From Flavobacterium sp. H122 (lineage in GTDB: Bacteria; Bacteroidota; Bacteroidia; Flavobacteriales; Flavobacteriaceae): a stretch of DNA of 64,000 nucleotides. Position 1 is the stretch's first letter; each line of letters starts with the position of its first letter. Both the position numbers and the translations under genes were made by a program. Location: assembly GCF_004959765.1 (NCBI RefSeq), contig NZ_SJZD01000003.1, forward strand, positions 305,113 through 369,112, written 5' to 3'. The notes below the pieces were generated by a model, which saw only the letters and a list, made by a program, of their open reading frames with translations, ran no database searches and was not told the DNA's origin. This document shows positions 54,934 to 62,718 of the stretch, piece after piece.

Positions 54934-55515
54934 ATGAGGAAGTTATTTTTATTATGTTTTGTTTTTGTTCTTTCTAATTCTATTCTTGCTCAGGAAACAG
55001 AAACCAAAACAATTGAGAAAACCAAAGCTAAAACTGAAAAAGCAAAGACCACTGCTAAAAAGGCTGATGCCAAAGTGAAAGATGAGGCCGATAAAGCTGG
55101 ATCTGCAGTCAAAAAGAATAAGACTGAAGCAAATAAGGCCGATGCCAAGGTGAAAGACGAAGCTGATAAAGCTGGATCTGCAGCAAAAAAGGCTGGAAAA
55201 GATGCTGATGATAAAGCGAATAATGCTTCAGCAAAAGGAAAAGAAAAGTCGGCATCAGGTAAAACCAAAGCAGCAGTCAATAAAGCAGATGCCAAAGTAA
55301 AAAATGAATCAGATAAAATAAAGACTGCTGCTAAGCCTAAAGTTGTTAAAAAAGAAAGAGAAACTGCAGAAAAAGCAGATTTGAATACTAAAGATAAAGT
55401 GATTGGGAAGTATAATGATAAAAAAGTTTTTCAAGGCCCCAGAGGAGGTAAGTACTATATCAATAAAAATGGAAATAAGACTTATATAGATGATGATAAA
55501 TTAATTATTAAGTAA
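54934..55515 (+). CDS. Secreted Lys/Ala-rich repeat protein with C-terminal PBCV-type basic adaptor motif
   Basis: A 193-aa protein. Signal peptide MRKLFLLCFVFVLSNSILAQ. The mature part (about 22-150) is Lys/Ala/Asp-rich with repeats of KADAKVKDEADKAGSA (two near-identical copies, then KADAKVKNESDK), a pattern seen in LEA-like or histone-like disordered or helical proteins. The C-terminus ends VFQGPRGGKYYINKNGNKTY, resembling the PBCV-specific basic adaptor domain. No function can be assigned; binding of nucleic acid or polyanion is possible. Confidence 0.65.
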   Translation: MRKLFLLCFVFVLSNSILAQETETKTIEKTKAKTEKAKTTAKKADAKVKDEADKAGSAVKKNKTEANKADAKVKDEADKAGSAAKKAGKDADDKANNASAKGKEKSASGKTKAAVNKADAKVKNESDKIKTAAKPKVVKKERETAEKADLNTKDKVIGKYNDKKVFQGPRGGKYYINKNGNKTYIDDDKLIIK

Positions 55516-55597
55516 AATAGAGCATGGCAAACAAATGCCGGACTCTATTTTTATAGATTTCTTAAAAAGTGTTATATTCTGAAGATTGATATAAATA

Positions 55598-55626
55598 AAA
55601 AAAGCACTCATTTGAGTGCTTTTTTT
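55598..55626. terminator. Bidirectional terminator
   Basis: Palindrome AAAAAAGCACTCA / TGAGTGCTTTTTT around a 2-nt centre. It ends the repeat-protein gene on the plus strand and the tRNA-Val array on the minus strand. Confidence 0.85.
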
Positions 55627-55627
55627 G

Positions 55628-55702
55628 TGGGCGATGAGGGGTTCGAACCCCCGACCCCCTCGGTGTAAACGAGGTGCTCTGAACCAGCTGAGCTAATCGC
55701 CC
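55628..55702 (-). tRNA. tRNA-Val(TAC), copy 3
   Basis: Minus strand: acceptor GGGCGAT pairs with ATCGCCC, discriminator A. The anticodon stem CCTCG/CGAGG encloses loop TTTACAC with anticodon TAC, and the T-loop is TTCGAAC. It is identical to the next two copies. Confidence 0.97.
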
Positions 55703-55734
55703 GATAATTCTTTTTATCAGTATATTTTTTTTTG

Positions 55735-55809
55735 TGGGCGATGAGGGGTTCGAACCCCCGACCCCCTCGGTGTAAACGAGGTGCTCTGAACCAGCTGAGC
55801 TAATCGCCC
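55735..55809 (-). tRNA. tRNA-Val(TAC), copy 2
   Basis: Identical in sequence to the copy at 55628-55702. The 32-nt spacer is also identical, so the unit repeats every 107 bp. Confidence 0.97.
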
Positions 55810-55841
55810 GATAATTCTTTTTATCAGTATATTTTTTTTTG

Positions 55842-55916
55842 TGGGCGATGAGGGGTTCGAACCCCCGACCCCCTCGGTGTAAACGAGGTGCTCTGAACCA
55901 GCTGAGCTAATCGCCC
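55842..55916 (-). tRNA. tRNA-Val(TAC), copy 1 (promoter-proximal)
   Basis: Same sequence as the two copies downstream. The flank on its 5' side differs and carries the promoter. Confidence 0.97.
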
Positions 55917-55953
55917 AATAACATTGGAAGCATATCTTCCGTTATTGTGGGTG

Positions 55954-55983
55954 CAAATATAGGACAGTTTTTTATATCTGCAA
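55954..55983 (-). promoter_or_regulatory. Promoter of the tRNA-Val array
   Basis: On the minus strand, TTG (55981-55983), 19 nt, TATATTTG (55954-55961). Confidence 0.6.
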
Positions 55984-56000
55984 ACAAAAAATGAAAAAAA

Positions 56001-57230
56001 TTACACAATTTCTGCAACAACAAAGGTGCTGCCACCTATGTAAATGAAGTCTTTTTCGCTTGATTTTGCTAATGCCTCCTTGTAAGCTTCTGAAACAGAG
56101 TTTGATACTTTGTTGTTTGTTAATCCGTGATTGTTCGCTTTTTCCTGTAAGATTTTTGCATCCAAACCACGCGGAACATCGGGTTTGCAGAAAAAATAAT
56201 AGGCATCTTTTGGGAAAAGAGGTAAAATGTCGTCTAAATCTTTATCATTTACGACTCCTAAAACAAAAAACAGATTTTCAAATGGCTCTTTTTGGATTTG
56301 GTTTAAAACAATTTTAAGACCATGGCTGTTGTGTGCTGTATCGCAAATTGCTTTCGGATTCGAATTAATTTGCTGCCAGCGTCCTAATAAGCCGGTATTT
56401 TCAACTACATTAAGAAGTCCTTTTTTTAGATGCTCCTCGGTTATTGTAAAATGTTTATTCAGGATTTTAATCGTTTGGACTGCTGTTTTTTTATTGTGAA
56501 ACTGATAATCGCCCAATAGACCGCAGGGATAATCTTCTTTTATTACATCGGAAGCAAAAAAGATTTCCGAATCAGTTTCTTTGGCTTTGTCAAGAAAAAC
56601 TTTTTTTGTTTCCGGCAAATATTCGCCTATAACCACAGGAATATTCTTTTTTATTATTCCGGCTTTTTCTGTAGCTATTAATTCGATAGTGTTTCCTAAA
56701 AACTGAGTATGGTCGAAACCAATATTTGTTATAACAGATACCAAAGGAGTGATGATGTTTGTTGAATCCAACCGGCCGCCTAAACCTGTTTCAATCACAG
56801 CGGCATCCACTTTTTCTTTGGAGAAATAATCAAAGGCTAACCCCACAGTCATTTCGAAAAAACTCAAATGATTCTGCTCAAAAAATGATTTGTTGTTTTC
56901 TATAAAACCTACAACAAAATCCTCGGAAATCATTTCGTCGTTTATTTTGATTCTTTCTCTGTAATCTTTTAAATGTGGTGAAGTATATAATCCAACTTTA
57001 TAGCCTGCTTCCTGTAAAATTGAAGCAATCATGGAAGATGTTGATCCTTTTCCGTTAGTGCCTGCAATATGTATGGTTTTTATTTGTTTTTCAGGATTAC
57101 CCAGATGATTGGCTAACAAAATTGTATTGGTCAAATCTTTTTTATAGGCGCTGGCACCTTGCTGCTGGTACATAGGTAATTGAGCAAACATCCAATTGAT
57201 CGTTTCTTGATATGCAGTGTTTTTTGGCAT
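56001..57230 (-). CDS. folC: Folylpolyglutamate synthase / dihydrofolate synthase
   Basis: A 409-aa Mur-ligase-like ATPase. P-loop IAGTNGKGSTSSMIA (about 52-66), then the substrate region GLYTSPHLKDYRERI and VIETGLGGRLDSTN. The C-terminal domain ends with FIYIGGSTFVVAEIV. It adds glutamate to dihydropteroate and folates. Length and motifs are typical. Confidence 0.95.
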   Translation of the reverse strand: MPKNTAYQETINWMFAQLPMYQQQGASAYKKDLTNTILLANHLGNPEKQIKTIHIAGTNGKGSTSSMIASILQEAGYKVGLYTSPHLKDYRERIKINDEMISEDFVVGFIENNKSFFEQNHLSFFEMTVGLAFDYFSKEKVDAAVIETGLGGRLDSTNIITPLVSVITNIGFDHTQFLGNTIELIATEKAGIIKKNIPVVIGEYLPETKKVFLDKAKETDSEIFFASDVIKEDYPCGLLGDYQFHNKKTAVQTIKILNKHFTITEEHLKKGLLNVVENTGLLGRWQQINSNPKAICDTAHNSHGLKIVLNQIQKEPFENLFFVLGVVNDKDLDDILPLFPKDAYYFFCKPDVPRGLDAKILQEKANNHGLTNNKVSNSVSEAYKEALAKSSEKDFIYIGGSTFVVAEIV

Positions 57231-57373
57231 GGTTCTCGATAAATGTTAAACAGAAACAGATTAACTTTAACTTATAGGTCTAAAATAAAAATCAAAAATT
57301 TTAGTTTAATAAGGTATAGTTTTATCTTTAGTGCAAAATTGAGATAAAATTTAAAATAAATAAAGAATAATTT

Positions 57374-58087
57374 ATGATTGGATTTTTATTGCAGGCCCAA
57401 AATGATACTGTTGCAAAGGCTGCTGGAGCTGTTGTTGAAAATATAGCTCCCAATACGGAAATTTCAGTGTTGGAATTTATTTTTAAAGGTGGTTTTTTTC
57501 TTATACCTATCGCGGCTTTATTGTTTTATACTATTTATGTAATTATTGAGCGTTTTTTGTATATCAAAAAAGCAACGAAACATGACCCTCATCTGTTGAA
57601 AGATATCCGTACTCATTTGAATAATGGAAGTATTGATCTGGCAATCACTGCAGCTGAAAGAGATGGAGCGGCATCTGCCAATGTGATAAAGGAAGGAATT
57701 CAGACTATTGGCCGTCCGATTGCTGAAATAGAATCAAATATGGAAAAAGTTGCTAATATCGAAATTGGTGAAATGGAAAAGAAACTGGCGACACTTGGAC
57801 TTATTGCAGGTATAGCGCCTACTTTAGGGTTTATTGGGACTATTTCCGGGGTAATTAAAATTTTCTACAGTATTTCGGTAACTGAAAATATCAGTATTGG
57901 TAATATTTCCGGAGGTTTATACGAAAAAATGATTAGTAGTGGTGCCGGTTTGATTGTAGGTATTGTGGCTTATTCGGCCTACCATTTGTACAATAGTATG
58001 ATTGATAACTATTCGTTGAATATGCAGCGTCACGTGTTAGAGTTTGTTAACATAATTCAGAGACCAAATGCCAATACGAAGAAATAA
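57374..58087 (+). CDS. exbB: ExbB/TolQ-type proton channel
   Basis: A 237-aa inner-membrane protein of the MotA/TolQ/ExbB family with three helices, at about 37-58, 140-165 and 190-210. Signatures are the GLIAGIAPTLGFIGTISGVI segment and SSGAGLIVGIVAYSAY. With ExbD it converts the proton gradient into work on TonB. The exbD start lies inside its 3' end (20-nt overlap). An imperfect -7 box (TATCTTTA) lies just upstream. Confidence 0.93.
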   Translation: MIGFLLQAQNDTVAKAAGAVVENIAPNTEISVLEFIFKGGFFLIPIAALLFYTIYVIIERFLYIKKATKHDPHLLKDIRTHLNNGSIDLAITAAERDGAASANVIKEGIQTIGRPIAEIESNMEKVANIEIGEMEKKLATLGLIAGIAPTLGFIGTISGVIKIFYSISVTENISIGNISGGLYEKMISSGAGLIVGIVAYSAYHLYNSMIDNYSLNMQRHVLEFVNIIQRPNANTKK

Positions 58088-58466
58088 ACGATTTCAAGCC
58101 GAAGTCGCTACGAGTTCGTTGAGCGACATTATGTTTTTCCTGTTATTGTTCTTTTTGATTATTTCAACTTTAGCGAATCCGAATGTGATTAAAATGACGT
58201 TGCCAAAATCGAAGAATAATGAGAAAACGAATAAACAGTTGGTGAGTCTTTCTGTAACAGAAGAGAAGCGTTATTATTTGGATAAGCAGGAAGTTCCGTT
58301 TGAGGAACTGGAAAAACAGCTCTTGTCTAAAATAGGAGATAATAAAGAACAGGCTGTTGTAGTTCGTATTCCTTATAATTTACAGGTGCAGGACTTGGTT
58401 GATGTGCTGCAGATAGGAGTAAAGAATAATTTGAAGTTTGTGATTGCTACGAATGCAAGCAAGTAA
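58068..58466 (+). CDS. exbD: ExbD/TolR-type protein
   Basis: A 132-aa protein: a short cytoplasmic start, one helix (SDIMFFLLLFFLIISTLA) with the essential Asp in the helix start, and a periplasmic TolR fold (VSLSVTEEKRYYLDKQEVPF ... VQDLVDVLQIGVKNN). It overlaps exbB by 20 nt. Works with ExbB and TonB. Confidence 0.93.
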   Translation: MPIRRNKRFQAEVATSSLSDIMFFLLLFFLIISTLANPNVIKMTLPKSKNNEKTNKQLVSLSVTEEKRYYLDKQEVPFEELEKQLLSKIGDNKEQAVVVRIPYNLQVQDLVDVLQIGVKNNLKFVIATNASK

Positions 58467-58483
58467 AATTTCAAATCACAAAT

Positions 58484-58521
58484 AAAAAATCCCAAAACTT
58501 AAAAAAGTTTTGGGATTTTTT
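58484..58521. terminator. Bidirectional terminator between exbD and tonB
   Basis: A 17-bp perfect stem (58484-58500 with 58505-58521) and AAAA loop, with an A/T run on both sides. Confidence 0.9.
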
Positions 58522-58551
58522 ATTTTGAATAAGTTTTAAAGACTTGAGTTG

Positions 58552-59469
58552 TTAATTCAAACTAAAGCTGTAAATAATTTTTCCAACCTGTCTTTCAGGA
58601 GCATCAGCGCTGGCCTGCCAACGGGTGTTCATTGCTGCTATTTTGGCCTGACTTAAAAGGCAACTGGCTAAATTTGTAGTACCGCGTACCCCCGGAACTG
58701 CGTTGATGGTGTTTCCGTTTTTGTCAACCGTTACTTCAACAACTACTTTTCCTTCTTCGTTACAGGTATAATTAGGCTGCGGTTTGGATAAGGCTTTTCT
58801 GTTTCCTAAGGAATATCCTATTCCACCGCCACTGCCGCTTCCTGAGCCTCCGCCGGAACCTGATCCTGATCCGCTTCCGGTTCCTGTGCCGTTTCCGGTT
58901 CCTGTACCACCACCTTTACCGCCTCCGGAACCACCGCTTCCGTAGTAATCGTTTGAGCCTAGGCTTCCGTTGGTTTTTCCTTTGTTGCCTGAACGGGAAT
59001 CATCACCGTCGCCGCCTTTTTTGGGACCGCCAAGAATATTTGATAAGGCATCATTGGTGTTTTTTGAAACCTTAGGTTTGGTTTCAGCTACTGGTTTTGG
59101 GTCTATTTTAACTTTTGGCTTAGTAATCTTTACCGGAGAAGTTTTTTTTGGGATTGCCACAGCGTCCGAAGCATCGTTGTCTTCAGAAATGATGTCTTCA
59201 TCCGGTTCTGTCTGAGATGCGGCAGTTTTGACAGTTTTAACGTCCAGCTCTTCACTTTGAAAGTCTTTCCCGGAACCAAAATCGCTGTTGCCGAAATTGA
59301 TTGTAACACCTCCGCCACCGCCACCGCCTGCAAGCATAGCCAGATCCTTGTCATTGGCCGGTGGCCAAAAACGTATAAAAAACAAAATCAGCAGAAAAAG
59401 GGCGTAAATCACAACGGTTAAGATTAGTGATTTACGTTTTTCTTCTGCTGATAATTCTAATGTTCTCAT
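58552..59469 (-). CDS. tonB: TonB-type energy transducer with long Gly/Ser-rich linker
   Basis: A 305-aa protein. One helix at about 13-32, then GGGGGGG at about 48-54, an acidic and Lys/Pro-rich spacer (PVKITKPKVKIDPKPVAETKP), and a Gly/Ser-rich linker of roughly 60 residues (GSGSGSGGGSGSG style). The C-terminal TonB-like domain (about 215-305) includes PNYTCNEEGKVVVEVTVDKN. It spans the periplasm to TonB-dependent receptors. Placed tail-to-tail with exbB-exbD. A role in a dedicated system is possible, but no receptor is in the window. Confidence 0.85.
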   Translation of the reverse strand: MRTLELSAEEKRKSLILTVVIYALFLLILFFIRFWPPANDKDLAMLAGGGGGGGVTINFGNSDFGSGKDFQSEELDVKTVKTAASQTEPDEDIISEDNDASDAVAIPKKTSPVKITKPKVKIDPKPVAETKPKVSKNTNDALSNILGGPKKGGDGDDSRSGNKGKTNGSLGSNDYYGSGGSGGGKGGGTGTGNGTGTGSGSGSGSGGGSGSGSGGGIGYSLGNRKALSKPQPNYTCNEEGKVVVEVTVDKNGNTINAVPGVRGTTNLASCLLSQAKIAAMNTRWQASADAPERQVGKIIYSFSLN

Positions 59470-59580
59470 AATATTGTTCCTCTTGACAATAATAGTAACG
59501 AAAATACTATTTTTTTGTTATCCTGAAAGAACAAAAACAAGAATTATACCATTCTTCGGCAAGCTCAGAAACCGAAATTC

Positions 59581-60807
59581 TTAAACAAGTTGTTTAAGGG
59601 CAATTTCAAAAGCTCTTGCGCTGATGTTCTTTTTGTCAGAACCGGCTTCGTAAGTTTTCTGGATTGCTTTTTTAATAACGTCTGAAGTGTCATTGAAAAT
59701 AGCTTCGTCGGTCATTTGTACTTTACGTTCCATGAAGTAAGCAAAAACTCTTGCCATACCGCAGTTTGAAATAAAGTCAGGAATTAAGCTTACTTTACTG
59801 TCAGTTTCTTCCATGATTGGTCCAAAGAAAATTTCTTTGTCTGCAAAAGGAACATTGGCACCGCATGAAATTACTTCCAATCCGGAAGCAATCATGTTGT
59901 CAACCTGTTCTTTCGTAACTAATCTTGAAGCGGCACAAGGTGTAAAAATTTCAGCACCTAAAGACCAGATTTTAGTGTTGATTTCGTTGAAAGGAATCAT
60001 TTGCTCAGAAACCAGTTTGTTTCCGTCTTTGTTTAAGAATAATGTTTTGATTTCTTCGAATGAAAAGCCGTTTTCGTTGATTAATCCGCCGTCTCTATCG
60101 ATAATACCGACAACTTTAGCTCCCATTTCAGCCAGATAAAAAGCGGCTGCTGATCCAACATTTCCAAATCCTTGTACGATTGCTTTTTTACCAACCACGC
60201 TTCCGCCGTAAATGTCATAAAAATGACGCACAGCCTGTGCTACACCATAACCGGTAATCATATCGGCAACAGTGTATTTTCTATTAATGTCAGGAGAGAA
60301 AGTGGTGTTTTCAATTACTTTTACAACACCTTGACGCAATTGTCCTATGCGGTTGATTTTGTCTGCTTCTGTTGGTTTGAAATGACCATTGAAGACACCT
60401 TCCTGAGGATGCCATACACCGCATTCTTCAGTCATAGGGATTACTTCATGAATTTCATCAACGTTTAAATCACCCCCGGTACCATAATAGCTTTTTAAAA
60501 GCGGGGAAACGGCTTTGTACCAGCGTTGTAAAACTTCTTTTTTGCGGGAATCATTAGGATCAAAATTGATTCCTGATTTTGCGCCGCCTATTGCTGGTCC
60601 GGAAACTGAAAATTTCACTTCCATAGTTTTTGCCAGCGAAAGTACTTCGTTCATATCAAGTCCTTTACGCATACGTGTACCGCCTCCTGCCGCGCCACCG
60701 CGTAATGAGTTGATTACTGTCCATCCTTCTGCGTCAGTTTCAGGATCTTTCCAATGGAAAACTACTTCTGGTTCTTTATTTTCAAATTTCTTTAAAAGCT
60801 CTTTCAT
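59581..60807 (-). CDS. Glu/Leu/Phe/Val dehydrogenase
   Basis: A 408-aa amino-acid dehydrogenase. The catalytic Lys lies in GPAIGGAKSGINFDPND and a glycine-rich coenzyme loop in VQGFGNVGSAAAFYLAEMG. Which amino acid it deaminates cannot be decided by eye: the GGAKSG context is more like the leucine-type group than typical GDH. Its promoter lies in the dyad at 60837-60884. Confidence 0.85.
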   Translation of the reverse strand: MKELLKKFENKEPEVVFHWKDPETDAEGWTVINSLRGGAAGGGTRMRKGLDMNEVLSLAKTMEVKFSVSGPAIGGAKSGINFDPNDSRKKEVLQRWYKAVSPLLKSYYGTGGDLNVDEIHEVIPMTEECGVWHPQEGVFNGHFKPTEADKINRIGQLRQGVVKVIENTTFSPDINRKYTVADMITGYGVAQAVRHFYDIYGGSVVGKKAIVQGFGNVGSAAAFYLAEMGAKVVGIIDRDGGLINENGFSFEEIKTLFLNKDGNKLVSEQMIPFNEINTKIWSLGAEIFTPCAASRLVTKEQVDNMIASGLEVISCGANVPFADKEIFFGPIMEETDSKVSLIPDFISNCGMARVFAYFMERKVQMTDEAIFNDTSDVIKKAIQKTYEAGSDKKNISARAFEIALKQLV

Positions 60808-60836
60808 GGTTTTTATAGTATTGTGTTATTCAAAAA

Positions 60837-60884
60837 AAAGTTGTGCAAATTTAGCAAAACTACTTGCTAAATTGCACAACTTTT
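60837..60884. promoter_or_regulatory. Long dyad carrying the dehydrogenase promoter and the upstream terminator
   Basis: Arms of about 21 bp (60837-60858 and 60864-60884, one bulged base) around 5 nt. On the minus strand it ends the gene at 60904-61482 (followed by a T run) and contains TTG (60877-60879), 23 nt, TAAATTTG (60846-60853) for the dehydrogenase. Both roles use the same bases. Confidence 0.65.
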
Positions 60885-60903
60885 AAATTTATTGATTTTT
60901 AAA

Positions 60904-61482
60904 TTATTGGATACCTAATAATTCTTTTTTCAAATCTTTATCTACCGGGTTTTCTGAAAGCCAAATTCCAAATAAAGCCATTTTGAAATCAGTTCCTTCG
61001 ATTTTTCCTTTCAATTTTTCGTTTTTTGTAACATAAACAGTATTTTCAAGAGGGCTGTATGATAAAACAAACACATCTCCTTTTACTATTTCGTCATCAA
61101 AAAAGCTTTTAAAGGTGTTTATTTTGGGTTCAAGTTGCTTTAAGTTATCTCCGCAAGATTTCTCAAAGCCATTTTCAAATGCTCTTTTGAATTTGTTTGC
61201 GGTTACTAATTTAGATATTATTTCAATACGAATTGCCATATCGGTCTCATTGTCTAGAATGAACTTTGCATCTTGAGATAGTGTTGTAAGATAAAGTGCC
61301 TGTACATAAACATCAACCCATGCTTTTGCTCTTGTTCCAAATCCATTCAGTTGTACTTTTTTTCCGGAATTTACTTCGATTGTTCTTGGTACAACTACGC
61401 CGTCTAGTTCAAATTGTGTTTGGGCATTAATTTGTAAAAAACTACTTACAAATAACAGAAGTGTAAAAAATGATTTTTTCAT
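60904..61482 (-). CDS. Chalcone-isomerase-like secreted protein
   Basis: A 192-aa exported protein. Start ATG 61482 (MKKSFFTLLLFVSSFLQINAQ) is chosen because a -7 box TAATTTTG at 61504-61511 places transcription start below the in-frame ATG at 61506. The mature part fits the chalcone isomerase-like family of periplasmic proteins (LNGFGTRAKAWVDVYVQALYL, FENGFEKSCGDNLKQLEP, MALFGIWLSENPVDKDL). In bacteria the family is not linked to flavonoids; lipid or fatty-acid binding is suggested. Monocistronic. Confidence 0.8.
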   Translation of the reverse strand: MKKSFFTLLLFVSSFLQINAQTQFELDGVVVPRTIEVNSGKKVQLNGFGTRAKAWVDVYVQALYLTTLSQDAKFILDNETDMAIRIEIISKLVTANKFKRAFENGFEKSCGDNLKQLEPKINTFKSFFDDEIVKGDVFVLSYSPLENTVYVTKNEKLKGKIEGTDFKMALFGIWLSENPVDKDLKKELLGIQ

Positions 61483-61550
61483 ATTTGTGAAAATTAGGGT
61501 GTGCAAAATTAATTTTTTCTTTAATTATATTAAAATAAAACTTAAAAAAT

Positions 61551-62627
61551 TTATTTTTCACAAACCTCAAAAATTATGCCAGACGAATGATCATGTTTTG
61601 CACCTGTAACGCTTGAGAGTGTATTTACTTCGTTTCTGAGCTTTAAAACACCAAGCAAACCGAAAATCAAAGCTTCTTTAAATTCAATTGTTTTTATGTC
61701 CGGTACAATTATTTTTAAAGGTTCTGTATACTCTTTAATTTTTTCAATAAGAAAGGAATTGTATGCCCCGCCTCCGGTAATAAGCATCTGTCCTTGTTTA
61801 ACAGGCAGAGCATTTGCAATTTGAACAGCAATATGCTCAGTAAAAGTTCTTAATTTATCTTCTGTTGAAATTTTGTAATTTTCAATTAGCGGGATTATTG
61901 TTGTTTTTACAAATTCAAAGCCCAGCGATTTAGGATAATTCTGTTTGTAAAAGGCAAGACTGTTTAAATGAGACAGCAGTTTTTGATCAATACTTCCCGA
62001 AGCTGCTGTTTTGCCATTTTCGTCATACTTTAATCCTTTTTTTTCTGCATAAAAATTTAAAACAGTATTTACAGGGGAAATATCAAAAGCTATTCTGTTT
62101 CCGTTTTCTTCGAAAGATACATTTGAAAATCCACCTAAATTTAAACAATAATCATAATCAGAAAATAAAATCTGATCTCCAATAGGTACTAAAGGTGCTC
62201 CCTGACCTCCCAGTTGGACATCCTGTACTCTAAAGTTACAAATTACTTTTTGATTAACCAACTTTGAAATGATGGGAAGATTGCCTATCTGAAGTGTGAG
62301 TCCGTTTTGAGGCTGATGCAGAATAGTATGTCCGTGCGTGCAAACGGCGTCTATGTTTTTTAACTCATATCTGTTTATAAAGAATGTGATTATATTGGAA
62401 AGTTCTGCCGTATATTCTGTATCTAATTTTTCAAGGTCATTTTTGGGAAGGTTTATACCGTTTTTGAGTTTTTCAACCCAAATATCTGAATAGGGTACAG
62501 TTTCACATTCCTTAATTTTATAGGTCCATTTATTATTTGTTACCGAAAAAAAAATATGAGCCAGATCCACTCCGTCCAACGAAGTTCCTGACATTACTCC
62601 GATAACGTTATAGTTTTGTTTTTCCAT
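61551..62627 (-). CDS. anmK: Anhydro-N-acetylmuramic acid kinase
   Basis: A 358-aa ASKHA-fold sugar kinase. N-terminal GVMSGTSLDGVDLA for phosphate, middle NLGGFSNVSF and C-terminal GQMLITGGGAYNSFLIEKI. It recycles 1,6-anhydroMurNAc from peptidoglycan turnover to MurNAc-6-phosphate. A TAATTTTG box at 62632-62639 lies close to the start codon, so the transcript may be nearly leaderless. Divergent from the acyl-CoA dehydrogenase. Confidence 0.95.
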   Translation of the reverse strand: MEKQNYNVIGVMSGTSLDGVDLAHIFFSVTNNKWTYKIKECETVPYSDIWVEKLKNGINLPKNDLEKLDTEYTAELSNIITFFINRYELKNIDAVCTHGHTILHQPQNGLTLQIGNLPIISKLVNQKVICNFRVQDVQLGGQGAPLVPIGDQILFSDYDYCLNLGGFSNVSFEENGNRIAFDISPVNTVLNFYAEKKGLKYDENGKTAASGSIDQKLLSHLNSLAFYKQNYPKSLGFEFVKTTIIPLIENYKISTEDKLRTFTEHIAVQIANALPVKQGQMLITGGGAYNSFLIEKIKEYTEPLKIIVPDIKTIEFKEALIFGLLGVLKLRNEVNTLSSVTGAKHDHSSGIIFEVCEK

Positions 62628-62649
62628 ACTTCAAAATTAATTAATCTTG

Positions 62650-62679
62650 TTGATAAATAAGTATAAATAACTATATTTG
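62650..62679 (+). promoter_or_regulatory. Promoter of the acyl-CoA dehydrogenase
   Basis: TTG (62650-62652), 19 nt, TATATTTG (62672-62679). The in-frame ATG at 62677 lies in this promoter and so is not the start. Confidence 0.65.
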
Positions 62680-62718
62680 GGGACTTTAAAATTCAACAAA
62701 CAAAATCGCAGAAATACA

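Larger units (their letters stand above)
55628..55916. repeat. Tandem 107-bp duplication of tRNA-Val
   Basis: Three tRNA-Val copies and two spacers (55703-55734 and 55810-55841) are identical base for base, which indicates recent tandem amplification or ongoing gene conversion. Confidence 0.9.

Noticed and set aside
55628..55916. Regularly spaced direct repeats that look like a CRISPR array
   Set aside because: The repeats fold as tRNA-Val and the spacers are identical to each other, whereas CRISPR spacers differ.
58970..59215. 81-aa frame opposite tonB
   Set aside because: It is the complement of the Pro/Lys and Gly-rich linker and has no family features.
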